NCBI GenBank assembly: GCA_052326605.1
Contig: JBKQMB010000029.1
Location: forward strand, 1 to 64,000
Length of the DNA stretch: 64,000 bases
Direction: 5' to 3'
Source: Bog-756 sp052326605
GTDB lineage: Bacteria; Actinomycetota; Acidimicrobiia; Acidimicrobiales; RAAP-2
Shown: positions 22,951 to 32,236 of the stretch, piece by piece
How the letters are laid out: each line of letters opens with the position of its first letter
How positions within the stretch are numbered: the first letter of the stretch is position 1
Made by a program: the position numbers and the translations under genes
Notes under the pieces: model-generated
What the model was told of the DNA's origin: nothing
Database searches by the model: none
Seen by the model: the letters and a program-made list of their open reading frames with translations, nothing else

Positions 22951-23054
22951 GGGCAGAGACTACGGCACGGCTCCGGGTCGCAACCTGTCTCAAACCCGGA
23001 GGACCATCCGGTCACAGGCGCAGCGCTGGCCACCGCCAACCGAGGTGACGGCAG

Positions 23055-24908
23055 TCAGCAGCCGCCTGTTGGACCCGTGCAGTGGAGATCCGGCCAGATC
23101 CGCGCTCCACCGACGATCTTGGACGGGCCGAGCGCCTCGGTGAACAGGGCGATAGCCGCGTCGGGATCGACGCCACCGGGACCGACGATCACGGTCTGCA
23201 CACCGTAGCGATGAAGCAGCGAACGGACATCCTCGGGGGTCGCCGCCGGTCCGACGATGGCCAGGCCGTTGAAGTCGGCGATGAGCGTGGCCGGTACCGA
23301 GGTCGGCAGCACCGGTGCAGGTGCGTTGGTGGCCTTGCCGCCGGGCCCGGGGATCAGCACGTATCCGCCCAGGATGCGAAATCGCATCGAAGATTCGGCC
23401 TGCCAGAGCATTGCCTGGTTGAAGGGATAGACGGGGTAGGGATACGTGAGGACGACGCTTCCCGCCGGTATCTCTTTCACGTCCCCGGTCTCGAAGAAGC
23501 TCGGAGTCGTCGAATCGACGGGGACGACGGGATAGGGCCATCGTGGGATCACCGGGACCAGCGCCACAACAGCCACCACCATCACCGCCACTGCAGCTCT
23601 CAGCTTCGGGACTCTGCCGCTCCGCAACATGTCGGAGCGAAGCCGATCGATCCCGACGGCCAGGACGAACCCGCAGAACAGGTCGAGGAACAGGGTGAAG
23701 CGCCCGGCAAGGAGGGAGTCGAGGATGGGAAGGTGCACCAGCACATCGAACGGCAGTCGAATGGCGGTCTGATTGGTGTCGACGGAAAGGTGTGGACCGA
23801 GGGACAGCAACCAGGCGACCGTCGCCATTGCAGCACTGAACCACATGATCCCCACATGCCGGTAGCGGACCGCCAGGACGACGAGGATGATCACCATGGG
23901 AATGCCCAGATACGCGCCGTTCTCGGCGAGATCGGGTAGTAATCGATCCCCGAACGACGCCAGCCCAGTTGTCGTGATCCTCTGGTTGAGCGACGGGATG
24001 ATCGTGCCCAACAGATCCTCGGCATAGGTGGCGCCGTCCCAGGGTGAACCTGTGTACCGTTCCGGGCCCGCCACGAAGACAGCGATCGGGTAGACGGCAA
24101 ACGGTAGGGACACCGCAAGCGCCCATGCCATCCCACCCAGCGCGTGTCGGGCTCGCCGGACGACCTCGGTTCGATGGGTCACCGTCACCAGCACGAGTCC
24201 GGTCACTGCCAACAGGGCCGAGTCGACCAGGATCTCCGGCGAAATGAGGAACTGCGCAGCAGCCAGTAGGCCCAGTGCGATGCCCCAGCGTCGCGCACTC
24301 TTCCGTTGTTCGATCACCAGTTCGTTGAGGACGAGGATCAAGAGCGGTGGGATCGGGACGAAGATGAGGTTGAGGTGGCCCAGCGCCTGTCCCGCCATGT
24401 AGGACGAGAATGCATAGACCAGGCCGCCGACGAACGCCGCCGGCTTCCATCGCGTCCAGTGGAGCAGGGTCAAGTAGCACGCCGAGGCAGAAGCGGTCAG
24501 GGCGAGCCACAGGAGGAAGTTGAACGAGGCAACCGGCCCCAGGGCGAGCGTCAGCGGGGCGGCGAGGAGGCCGAGCAACGGCATCGACACGTTTTGGGCC
24601 AGGTTGAATCCACCGGGAACATCGAGCCAGTTCGACACCAGGACGTTGTGGCCGTGCAGGATGGCGAAGGGAGTCCAGTCCAAGAACCAGATCGATTGCG
24701 CGGTGTCGTCGCAAGCACACCACGGAACGCTGCTCGCCCGTCCCGGCCACGCCGGGAGGTAGGCCGTGAGTGCGAGGACCCCGTAAAGCACGATGCCGAC
24801 CCACAGATGACGGCGCGACGAAGGACCGTTCGGGTCACCGGCACGGAGTTCGGTGTCCTCTTCGACGTCCGATGCCGCATGCTCGGGCGGCCACCCTCTT
24901 GTAGCCAT
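23055..24908 (-). CDS. Large polytopic membrane protein, GT-C-like
   Basis: 617 residues, with about eleven hydrophobic segments (LWVGIVLYGVLALTAYL near 36, FNFLLWLALTASASACYL, FVPIPPLLILVLNELV, VIILVVLAV and others) followed by a soluble C-terminal domain of about 170 residues. The first external loop holds an Asp-rich segment (CACDDTAQSIWFLDW), as in GT-C lipid-linked-sugar transferases. This suggests transfer of sugars outside the membrane, but no named family is certain. ATG 24908 has GGGAG upstream. It lies at the right end of the accessory region, next to tRNA-Asn. Confidence 0.75.
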   Translation of the reverse strand: MATRGWPPEHAASDVEEDTELRAGDPNGPSSRRHLWVGIVLYGVLALTAYLPAWPGRASSVPWCACDDTAQSIWFLDWTPFAILHGHNVLVSNWLDVPGGFNLAQNVSMPLLGLLAAPLTLALGPVASFNFLLWLALTASASACYLTLLHWTRWKPAAFVGGLVYAFSSYMAGQALGHLNLIFVPIPPLLILVLNELVIEQRKSARRWGIALGLLAAAQFLISPEILVDSALLAVTGLVLVTVTHRTEVVRRARHALGGMAWALAVSLPFAVYPIAVFVAGPERYTGSPWDGATYAEDLLGTIIPSLNQRITTTGLASFGDRLLPDLAENGAYLGIPMVIILVVLAVRYRHVGIMWFSAAMATVAWLLSLGPHLSVDTNQTAIRLPFDVLVHLPILDSLLAGRFTLFLDLFCGFVLAVGIDRLRSDMLRSGRVPKLRAAVAVMVVAVVALVPVIPRWPYPVVPVDSTTPSFFETGDVKEIPAGSVVLTYPYPVYPFNQAMLWQAESSMRFRILGGYVLIPGPGGKATNAPAPVLPTSVPATLIADFNGLAIVGPAATPEDVRSLLHRYGVQTVIVGPGGVDPDAAIALFTEALGPSKIVGGARIWPDLHCTGPTGGC

Positions 24909-24972
24909 TGCTCCCTACTGCTTCAGCTCGCGGGCGATACGTCCACGGCACTGTGGGAGCTGCGATGAACAG

Positions 24973-25045
24973 CTCCGGGGGAGAGACTCGAACTCTCAAC
25001 CTAGCGGTTAACAGCCGCTCGCTCTGCCGATTGAGCTACCCCGGA
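24973..25045 (-). tRNA. tRNA-Asn (GTT)
   Basis: 73-nt cloverleaf on the minus strand: acceptor TCCGGGG pairs with CCCCGGA (discriminator G), D arm GCTC-AATCGGCA-GAGC, anticodon loop CTGTTAA, T arm GAGAG-TTCGAGT-CTCTC. The GTT anticodon and discriminator G fit tRNA-Asn. No CCA is encoded. Confidence 0.95.
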
Positions 25046-25171
25046 AGACCTCCCGCCAATGCCTGAATCCGTGCTGGATCCCGGCCCGGCGTGCCAGTGG
25101 ACATTAGCCGCTCGATCACCCTTCCGAATGTCGAAGATGCACGGAGCCTCGCAGCCGGGCACAATGAAGCA

Positions 25172-25555
25172 GTGAAGATTCGAATCGGCATCGCCATCGC
25201 CTTCTGTATCGGCTACATCTTGGGGGCCAAAGCCGGCCGTGAGCGCTACCGCTCCATGGTCCGGATGGCCCAGCAAGCCGGGCGATCCGCCCCGGTGACC
25301 GGGACGGTCGAACTGGTCGGGGCCAAGACCAGGGCGGTGGCCACGCTCGGCATCGAACGGGTGAAGGACTCCATCGGCGTCCGCCTGGGGTGGCGGGACG
25401 GAGACGACGCGGCGGACGCCATCGCCACCGACCTGGCCACTGCCCTCAACGGCCGTCGGCCAGTTCCCTCAGCGGCAGTCGCCACTCGACGGATCGAGCG
25501 GGCACCCGGTGGGATGAGCCGCCGACGCGGCCTGTCTCACGCCTCTTCGAGGTAG
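25172..25555 (+). CDS. Small protein with an N-terminal membrane anchor (YtxH-like)
   Basis: 127 residues from GTG 25172. It opens KIRIGIAIAFCIGYILGAKA followed by GRERYRSM, the membrane-anchor plus basic-helix pattern of YtxH-like proteins, then a helical tail with Ala and charged residues. CACAAT about 6 bp upstream could be a minus-10 box of a leaderless message. It converges on sigA, and the two genes overlap by 19 bp at their 3' ends. Function unknown. Confidence 0.7.
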   Translation: MKIRIGIAIAFCIGYILGAKAGRERYRSMVRMAQQAGRSAPVTGTVELVGAKTRAVATLGIERVKDSIGVRLGWRDGDDAADAIATDLATALNGRRPVPSAAVATRRIERAPGGMSRRRGLSHASSR

Positions 25556-27024
25556 TCCCGCAGGAGCTGGGCCGACTCCGGCCGGCGCAGCTTGGCCAAC
25601 GTCTTCGCCTCGATCTGCCTGATCCGCTCGCGGGTCACTCCGAATGCCTTCCCGACCTCTTCGAGGGTCCGGATCTTGCCGTCCTCGAGACCGAAGCGCA
25701 GCCGGACCACATCCTGCTCCCGCGGAGACAGGTGGCCCAGGGCCTCGCGGACCGCGTTGTCGAGCATGGTGCGCGCCGCGGCGTCGTCGGGCACCACCGC
25801 CTCGCGGTCCTCGATGAGGTCGGAGAGGCTGAAGTCGTCCTCGTCCCCGATCGGCTGCTCGAGCGAGATCGTGTCCTGGTTGATCCGCTGGATCTCCCGG
25901 ACCCGCTCGATGGTGAAGTCGACCCGGCCCGCCACCTCCTCTGCGCTCGGCTCCCGCCCGAGCTCCTGGAGGAGTTGACGCTGGGCCCAGACCACCTTGT
26001 TGATGGTCTCGACCATGTGGACCGGGATCCGGATCGTCCGGGCCTGATCGGCGATGGCCCGGGTGATCGCCTGGCGGATCCACCACGTGGCATAGGTGGA
26101 GAACTTGAATCCCTTGGTGTGGTCGAACTTCTCGACTGCCCGCATGAGACCGAGATTGCCCTCTTGGATGAGATCGAGGAAGGCAAGGCCCCGGTTCCGG
26201 TAGCGCTTGGCGATGGAGACCACCAGCCGGAGATTGGCCTCGATCAGGGCCTCCTTGGCCTCCTGACCGCTACGCACCAGCCTCCGGTCCGCGGTGCGCT
26301 GGGCCGTGGACTCCTTGGCCACGCCCGCATCGGCAGCGTCCAGTCGTCGGGTTGCCTCGTTGCCGGCCACGATCCGCTCCGCTAGCTCGACCTCGAGCGC
26401 GGCGTCGAGGAGCTTCACCTTGCCGATCTCCTTGAGGTACATGTGCACCGGATCGGCGGCCGACCCCCGGAAGCCGTCGCCATCGCTGAACCCGTCGCCG
26501 CCCGCCGCCCGCCGCGGGGCGCGCTCCTTCTTCGGCAGATTCGGGCCGTCCTTCGGCGGTGTGGGCCGGGCTGCGACAGGCCCGGCATCCGGGGCGAATG
26601 AGGCACCAGGCCCGCGGCGAACAGGTGCTCGCGTCGGCTCCAACGCCACGATGCGGGCCGGCGGGGGGCCATCGGCCAGAAGCGGGAATTCGTCGCGCAG
26701 CCGACCGGACAGGTCGTCGGCAGCTGCACCGGTCATCGGCACGATCGTCGTCTCGCCGGTGTCGTAGGTGAACTCGATGCCGGCGTCCCGGATCCTCTGC
26801 ACCACCTCGGAGATGAGGTCGGCGCTCAACTCCACCGAACGCAGCACGGTCATGACGTCGTCCTGGTTCAGACCACCCCGGAGTAGTCCCATCTGGATCA
26901 AGGCTTCGAACTGGTCGGACGGGAGCGCATCGAGCGGGCCCTCCGCTCCGCTGTCCGACAACGGTGCAGATTCGACGGACGGATCCGTCACGATCGGCAC
27001 GACGGACGAACCCGGTCGCGCCAT
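25537..27024 (-). CDS. sigA: Primary RNA polymerase sigma-70 factor
   Basis: 495 residues. Region 1.1-like N-terminus, a charged linker rich in Pro/Lys, then regions 1.2 (PVHMYLKEIGKVKLLDA), 2 (EANLRLVVSIAKRYRNRGLA, FLDLIQEGNLGLMRAVEKFD, YATWWIRQAITRAIADQART), 3 and 4 (LSPREQDVVRLRFGLEDG, then GVTRERIRQIEAKTLAKLRR). The complete set of regions and the RpoD-type 2.4/4.2 sequences show a housekeeping sigma factor. ATG 27024 shares one base with the dnaG stop (TGATG), a coupled dnaG-sigA arrangement common in bacteria. Confidence 0.96.
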   Translation of the reverse strand: MARPGSSVVPIVTDPSVESAPLSDSGAEGPLDALPSDQFEALIQMGLLRGGLNQDDVMTVLRSVELSADLISEVVQRIRDAGIEFTYDTGETTIVPMTGAAADDLSGRLRDEFPLLADGPPPARIVALEPTRAPVRRGPGASFAPDAGPVAARPTPPKDGPNLPKKERAPRRAAGGDGFSDGDGFRGSAADPVHMYLKEIGKVKLLDAALEVELAERIVAGNEATRRLDAADAGVAKESTAQRTADRRLVRSGQEAKEALIEANLRLVVSIAKRYRNRGLAFLDLIQEGNLGLMRAVEKFDHTKGFKFSTYATWWIRQAITRAIADQARTIRIPVHMVETINKVVWAQRQLLQELGREPSAEEVAGRVDFTIERVREIQRINQDTISLEQPIGDEDDFSLSDLIEDREAVVPDDAAARTMLDNAVREALGHLSPREQDVVRLRFGLEDGKIRTLEEVGKAFGVTRERIRQIEAKTLAKLRRPESAQLLRDYLEEA

Positions 27025-28901
27025 CACCCGTACTGCCCCGAACCGTTCGTCTGCGATCTCACCACGAGCCAGGCTACCAAGCTCGCAGTCGCCGCCGCCG
27101 AGGTGGCAGGATCGTCCAGTTCCTGCACCCACCCCGTGGCCCTGGCAGCCTCCTCCATTGCCGCCGGCGACGTGCGGGCCTCGGCGGTGATCAGGGACAA
27201 CTCCCTGCGGGCGGCATCCCGGACCAGTTGGAGCACGACCTCATCGGGCTGCGAGCGGGGCTCCTCCACCGCTAACCGCACCAGCAATGCCTCCACATCG
27301 GGCGGGGCGCCGTCGATGGCCTGGTGCAGGTCATCGGCCTCGACCAGTGCCAGGAACGCCGCCCGCTGCACATCGTCCCGGAACAGCGCGGCCTCCAACC
27401 GGTGCCCGACGTCCTCCGGCCGGTGGATGGCCAACCGGAGTGCCTCCAGGCCGGGCCGGAACTCACCGGCAGAACGGCCCTCCCGGGGGCCCCCGCCCCC
27501 GGAACCGGCCGCGTCCCAGGCCCGGCCGCCACCGGCGGGTTCACCCGGGTCGCCGTCCCGGGCCCGGCCGGTGCCCTCGTCGTGGGCGTCGGCCCTCCCG
27601 GACGGTGCCGGACGCGGACCCTCCCGCCGCAGGCGCTCGAGGCGTTCACGCAGCTGGTGGGGCTCGAGCCGGCACCGCTCGGCCACCATCATCACGTACT
27701 GATCACGTACGAGGTCGTCGGGGTGCTCGGCCACGGCCCCGAGGGCGGCGTCGGCCGCTTTGGCCCGGCCCTCCGGTGTGGTCAGGTCGGCGGCGTCCAG
27801 GATCCTCTCCACCCGGAACCGCAGGAACGGCTTGGCTCTCTCCACCGCGGCACGCAGAGCACCGGGATCGGTGCGGGCCAAGTCGGCCGGGTCCGATCCC
27901 GGTGGCAGCGCCGCCACCGCCACATCGATCTCCAGCCGGCGCTCCCATTCGTAGAACCGGCCGGCGGCAGACTGGCCCGCCCGGTCGGCGTCGAAGGCGA
28001 GGACCACCCTGGAGGCGAAGTTGCGCAGCAGTTTCACGTGTTCCTCGGCCAGCGCCGTGCCACAGGTGGCCACGGCGCGTTCGATCCCCACCTCGAAGAA
28101 ACCGATCACGTCGGTATAGCCCTCACACACCACCACCTCGCCGGACCTGATGATGTCCTGCTTGGCCCAATTGAGGGCGTACAGCGTGCGCCGCTTGGAG
28201 TAGATGGGAGTCTCGGCCGAGTTCTTGTACTTGGCCGGGTCGGGGCTGCCCGGCAGTACGCGGCCGCCGAGGGCCACCGGGTTGCCCGAGGGGTCGCAGA
28301 TGGGGAAGAGGATCCGGGCCCGGAAGGCGTCCTGGAGGCGGCCCCGCCGGTTGACGAACCCGAGCCCGGAACCGACGGCGACCTCCTCGCTCAAGTGGAG
28401 GGTCGAGCAGAGCGCATCCCAAGCGTCGGGTGCCCATCCCAGTCGAAACCGGCGGACCACCTCTCCGTCGTAGCTCCGGCTCCGCAGGTAGTCGCGGGCC
28501 TGGCCGGCGTCGGCCCCGGTCAGCAGTCGGTGGTGGTACCACTCGGTGGCCAGCTCCATTGCGTCGAGGAAGACCTTGCGCCGCTGGTTGTCCTTGCCCC
28601 CGGTGCCGTCCTCCCGGATGGTGATGCCCGCCTTGTCGGCCAGCCGGCGCACTGCGTCGACGAAGTCCAGGTGCTCCATGGCCCGGACGAAGCTGATGGC
28701 ATCGCCCTTGGCCTGGCAGCCGAAGCAGTAGTACAGGCCGGCCTCCGCATTGACGCTGAACGAGGGGGACTTCTCACCATGGAAGGGGCACAGGCCGACC
28801 CACCGTTGCCCCTGTCGCTTCAGGGCGGCATGCTCCCCGACCAGGGCCACGATGTCCGTTGCCGCCCTGACCCGGGCCACGTCCTCATCGGGGATGCCCA
28901 T
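27024..28901 (-). CDS. dnaG: DNA primase
   Basis: 625 residues; makes RNA primers for replication. The CHC2 zinc finger is at Cys38, His41, Cys59 and Cys62 (LCPFHGEKSPSFSV, YYCFGCQAKGD). The catalytic TOPRIM part follows with VVVCEGYTDVIGF and VVLAFDADRAGQSA. The C-terminal third is low in conservation and Gly/Arg-rich, as in other actinobacterial DnaG proteins with a DnaB-binding end. ATG 28901 gives the canonical start MGIPDEDVARVRAATDIV. Confidence 0.96.
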   Translation of the reverse strand: MGIPDEDVARVRAATDIVALVGEHAALKRQGQRWVGLCPFHGEKSPSFSVNAEAGLYYCFGCQAKGDAISFVRAMEHLDFVDAVRRLADKAGITIREDGTGGKDNQRRKVFLDAMELATEWYHHRLLTGADAGQARDYLRSRSYDGEVVRRFRLGWAPDAWDALCSTLHLSEEVAVGSGLGFVNRRGRLQDAFRARILFPICDPSGNPVALGGRVLPGSPDPAKYKNSAETPIYSKRRTLYALNWAKQDIIRSGEVVVCEGYTDVIGFFEVGIERAVATCGTALAEEHVKLLRNFASRVVLAFDADRAGQSAAGRFYEWERRLEIDVAVAALPPGSDPADLARTDPGALRAAVERAKPFLRFRVERILDAADLTTPEGRAKAADAALGAVAEHPDDLVRDQYVMMVAERCRLEPHQLRERLERLRREGPRPAPSGRADAHDEGTGRARDGDPGEPAGGGRAWDAAGSGGGGPREGRSAGEFRPGLEALRLAIHRPEDVGHRLEAALFRDDVQRAAFLALVEADDLHQAIDGAPPDVEALLVRLAVEEPRSQPDEVVLQLVRDAARRELSLITAEARTSPAAMEEAARATGWVQELDDPATSAAATASLVAWLVVRSQTNGSGQYG

Positions 28902-28982
28902 AGGGGACGACGGTACCGCGTCGCCACGCCACTCCGTCCCGCCCCCGCCTCCGGCAGACGGATCCGAGGGCGCCCGTCCCCG

Positions 28983-29078
28983 CTACCGCTTGGCCTTGGC
29001 CACCCGCTACCGCTTGGCCTTGGCCACCCGCTTGGGGGCCGCCTTGGCCACCCGCTTGGGGGCCGCCTTGGTCACCCG
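28983..29078. repeat. Four tandem 24-bp units at the ppdK 3' end
   Basis: Units at 28983, 29007, 29031 and 29055, each 24 bp; the first two are identical, the last two differ by one base from each other. They encode the repeated RVAKAAPK-type tail of the dikinase; the second unit contains its stop codon, and the first lies after it. Confidence 0.85.
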
Positions 29079-31793
29079 CTTCGCCCGGCCGGGCGCGCCA
29101 CCCGGCCGAGAGCCTGTGAAACCCGCCAGCACGGCCTGGGCCGCGGCCAGCCTGGCGATCGGCACCCGGAACGGCGAGCAGCTCACGTAGTCGAGCCCCG
29201 CCTTGGCGAAGGTTGCGATCGACTCGGGGTCGCCCCCGTGCTCCCCGCAAATGCCGATCTTCAGTCCCGGTTTTGTGGACCGCCCCCGTTCGACGCCCAG
29301 CCGAACCAGCTCACCGACACCCTCGGGATCGACGACCTCGAACGGGTTGCGCTTGAGCAGTCCTTCCTCGAGGTAGACCGACATCATCCGGCCCTCGACG
29401 TCGTCACGGCTGAAGCCGAACGTCATCTGGGTGAGGTCGTTGGTACCGAACGAGAAAAAGTCGGCCTCGGCGGCGATGTCGGCGGCCCGAAGGGCGGCCC
29501 TCGGCGTCTCGATCATGGTCCCGATCAGTACCTCCAGCGAACCGCCTCCGGCCTTGGCGCCCCTGGATCCCTTCCTCCGCGAGGTGGTGCGGCCCGGTGC
29601 GGCCATCATGGCCTCGGCGATGGCCACCTCGACCCACGAGCGGGCCAGCGCCAGCTCGGCGCGGCTGACGGTCAGCGGAATCATGATCTCGACGATGGGA
29701 TGGCCGCCCGCGGCCACCCGATCGAGGGCTGCCTCCATCAGCGCCCGCACCTGCATGGCGTAGAGGCCTGGCTTGATCACTCCGAGGCGTACCCCGCGGG
29801 TCCCGAGCATGGGGTTGTACTCGTGCCAGGCCTTGGCCGCCTCGTAGAGCCGCTCCTCCTCGTCGGTCAGCCCGACGGTCGCCTCCTTGATCGCCAGCTC
29901 CTCCGTGTCGGGAAGGAACTCGTGGAGGGGCGGGTCGAGCAGCCGGATGGTCACGGGCAGCCCGTCCATGGCCTCGAGGATCTCCACGAAGTCGAAGCGC
30001 TGGGCCACCCGCAGGGCCTCGAGCGCGGCCTCTTCCTCCACCGGGTCCGAAGCCAGGATCATCTGGCGCACGATGGGCAGGCGATCCTCGGCGAGGAACA
30101 TGTGCTCGGTCCGGCACAGGCCGATCCCTTCGGCGCCGTGCACACGCGCGTTGGTGGCGTCGGGGCCGTTGTCTGCATTGGCCCGGACCCCGAGCTGCCC
30201 GGCGCGGACCTCGTCGGCCCAGCCCAGGATGATCGTGAACTCCGGCGGGGTGGCGCTTTGGGACACCTCGACCTGGCCGACCACCACGGTGCCACTGGTG
30301 CCGTCCACCGAGATCCAGTCGCCTTCGTTGACCACGGTGTCGCCCACCGAGAACGACGCAGCCGAGATGCGTAGTGCCTCGGCACCCACGACGGCGGGCT
30401 TGCCCCACCCCCGGGCCACCACTGCGGCATGGCTCACCAGCCCGCCCCGGGCGGTGAGGATGCCCTCTGCCGCCAACATGCCGTGCACGTCCTCCGGCGA
30501 GGTCTCATTGCGCACCAGCACCACCCGTTCTCCTCGCTCGGCCGCTGCCTGGGCGTCGTCGGCCGTGAGGTAGACACGACCCACCGCGGCACCCGGTGAC
30601 GCTCCGAGGCCCCGGATCAGCACGTCGTGGTCGGCCGCGGCGAACTGGGGGTGGAGGACCTGCTCGAGATGCTCGCCGGTCACCCGCCCCAGCGCCTCTT
30701 CCTTGGTCAGCTGAATGGTCTGTTCGTTCACCATGTCGACCGCCATCCGCAGGGCGGCCCGCCCGGTCCGCTTGCCCACCCGCGTCTGGAGCATCCACAG
30801 TTGGCCCTGGTCGATGGTGAATTCGGTATCGCACATGTCGCGGTAGTGGGCCTCGAGCCGGGCGAAGATGGCCAGGAGCTGGCGGTGGATCTGGGGGAAC
30901 TTGACCTTGAGCTCGGACAGGGGCTCGGTATTCCGGATGCCGGCCACCACGTCCTCGCCCTGGGCGTTGACCAGGAAGTCGCCGTACTCCCCCACCTCGC
31001 CGGTGGCCGGGTCACGGGTGAAGCCGACCCCGGTCCCCGAGTTGTCGTCACGGTTGCCGAAAACCATGGCCTGAACGTTGACGGCCGTTCCTAACTCGTG
31101 GGCGATCCGCTCCCTGACCCGGTAGGCAACGGCACGCGGGCCGTTCCATGACGCGAAGACCGCCTCGATGGCGCCACGCAGCTGCTCGTCGGGGTCCTGA
31201 GGGAACGGCCTGCCGGTGTTGCGCTCCACGATCTGCAGGTAGGCGTCTACCAGGTAGTGCAGGAGCTCGATGGGGATGCCGGCGTCGGTGGTGGTCCCCG
31301 CCAGCTCCTTGGCCGCGTCGAGCAGGGCGTCGAACTCCTCGCCGGGGATGCCCAGGACGATGCGGCCGTACATGGCCACGAAGCGCCGGTAGGAGTCGTA
31401 GGCGAAACGCTCGTCATGGGTCTGCTCGGCCAGGGCCACCACCGATTTGTCGTTGAGACCCAGGTTGAGCACGGTGTCCATCATCCCGGGCATTGAGAAT
31501 TGGGCACCCGAGCGCACCGACACCAGCAACGGATTGCTCGGATCTCCGATGCGCTTCCCCATCTTCTTCTCGAGCCGGACCCGGGCCTTGGCGATCTCCT
31601 CGGTCAGACCGACCGGCCAGCCATCCTCCATATAGGCCCGACAGGCGGTAGTGGCGATGGTGAACCCGGGGGGCACCGGCAGCTCGAGTACCGACGTCAT
31701 CTCGGCCAGGTTGGCACCCTTACCGCCCAGGAGGCCCTTCATCTCCATGGGTGGCTTGCGGTGCGAGTGGTCGAAGTCGAAGACAAACGGCAT
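29007..31793 (-). CDS. ppdK: Pyruvate, phosphate dikinase
   Basis: 928 residues; interconverts pyruvate, ATP and phosphate with PEP, AMP and pyrophosphate. N-terminal nucleotide-binding part (LLGGKGANLAEMTSV at 21-35; QTRVGKRTGRAAL near 336), central phosphohistidine domain (GILTARGGLVSHAAVVARG, catalytic His455) and the C-terminal PEP barrel with the catalytic Cys in KIGICGEHGGDP. ATG 31793 has AGGAGACC upstream. Unusual: after the barrel come about 25 extra residues of basic repeats (KAAPKRVAK units) not found in ordinary dikinases of about 880 residues. Confidence 0.95.
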   Translation of the reverse strand: MPFVFDFDHSHRKPPMEMKGLLGGKGANLAEMTSVLELPVPPGFTIATTACRAYMEDGWPVGLTEEIAKARVRLEKKMGKRIGDPSNPLLVSVRSGAQFSMPGMMDTVLNLGLNDKSVVALAEQTHDERFAYDSYRRFVAMYGRIVLGIPGEEFDALLDAAKELAGTTTDAGIPIELLHYLVDAYLQIVERNTGRPFPQDPDEQLRGAIEAVFASWNGPRAVAYRVRERIAHELGTAVNVQAMVFGNRDDNSGTGVGFTRDPATGEVGEYGDFLVNAQGEDVVAGIRNTEPLSELKVKFPQIHRQLLAIFARLEAHYRDMCDTEFTIDQGQLWMLQTRVGKRTGRAALRMAVDMVNEQTIQLTKEEALGRVTGEHLEQVLHPQFAAADHDVLIRGLGASPGAAVGRVYLTADDAQAAAERGERVVLVRNETSPEDVHGMLAAEGILTARGGLVSHAAVVARGWGKPAVVGAEALRISAASFSVGDTVVNEGDWISVDGTSGTVVVGQVEVSQSATPPEFTIILGWADEVRAGQLGVRANADNGPDATNARVHGAEGIGLCRTEHMFLAEDRLPIVRQMILASDPVEEEAALEALRVAQRFDFVEILEAMDGLPVTIRLLDPPLHEFLPDTEELAIKEATVGLTDEEERLYEAAKAWHEYNPMLGTRGVRLGVIKPGLYAMQVRALMEAALDRVAAGGHPIVEIMIPLTVSRAELALARSWVEVAIAEAMMAAPGRTTSRRKGSRGAKAGGGSLEVLIGTMIETPRAALRAADIAAEADFFSFGTNDLTQMTFGFSRDDVEGRMMSVYLEEGLLKRNPFEVVDPEGVGELVRLGVERGRSTKPGLKIGICGEHGGDPESIATFAKAGLDYVSCSPFRVPIARLAAAQAVLAGFTGSRPGGAPGRAKRVTKAAPKRVAKAAPKRVAKAKR

Positions 31794-31896
31794 CGGGTAG
31801 GGTCTCCTGACAGGGTGTGGAGTGGAAGTTCGATCGGCACACGGGCTGGCTGCCGACCCGTCAGCCTACCCGGCAGCGTTCTCGCCCAGGAACGTT

Positions 31897-31932
31897 GCCG
31901 GCGCAACCCGGGTTTTGTCCCGGGTGCCCGGC
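31897..31932 (-). terminator. Stem-loop between the glyS-side genes and ppdK
   Basis: Perfect 7-bp stem ACCCGGG (31906-31912) and CCCGGGT (31919-31925) with a TTTTGT loop, extended by an outer GCCGG/CCGGC stem at 31897-31901 and 31928-31932. No T-tract follows on either strand, so if it ends transcription it is of the tract-less actinobacterial kind. Confidence 0.45.
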
Positions 31933-31963
31933 AAGCACGGCGGCATCGCTCCTCTGACCGCCC

Positions 31964-32095
31964 TCAGAAGCTGGCGGGCAGCATCGTGTTGACGGCACCG
32001 AGGAGGAAGAACAGCGCCACCATGCCCATCGGCACAGCGATCACCAAGGCGATCACCGGAGCGAGTGCCACCGGGGCGACGCCGATGGTCCTCAC
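31964..32095 (-). CDS. Small membrane protein (about 43 aa)
   Basis: The end of an 85-codon open frame encodes a convincing double hydrophobic segment (TIGVAPVALAPVIALVIAVP, then MVALFFLLGAVNTMLPASF). The upstream half of the frame has unusual codons and repeats and seems non-coding, so GTG 32095 (43 aa) or TTG 32110 (48 aa) is more likely than ATG 32221. No ribosome site is clear. It lies between glyS and ppdK. Function unknown. Confidence 0.4.
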   Translation of the reverse strand: MRTIGVAPVALAPVIALVIAVPMGMVALFFLLGAVNTMLPASF

Positions 32096-32236
32096 CCGCT
32101 TGCCGTGCAAGACACGGGCATGGGGTCGAGGTTCCCATAGTGGCCCCCGAAAAGCGACGATGGGCGGCCGGAAAGGCACGATGGGAGACCTCGGTGCCGT
32201 GGGGGCGGCCACCGCGGCCACCGCGCCCCGAGATCC

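Noticed and set aside
24973..25045. tRNA-Asn as the right attachment site of the island
   Set aside because: It shares no extended identity with the CAT tRNA at the left and there is no integrase beside it.
27324..30374. 1016-residue plus-strand frame over dnaG and ppdK
   Set aside because: Very long shadow frame caused by high GC; both real genes on the other strand have all catalytic motifs.
32065..32221. N-terminal half of the 85-codon frame between glyS and ppdK
   Set aside because: Unusual codons and short repeats; only the hydrophobic 3' part looks coding.
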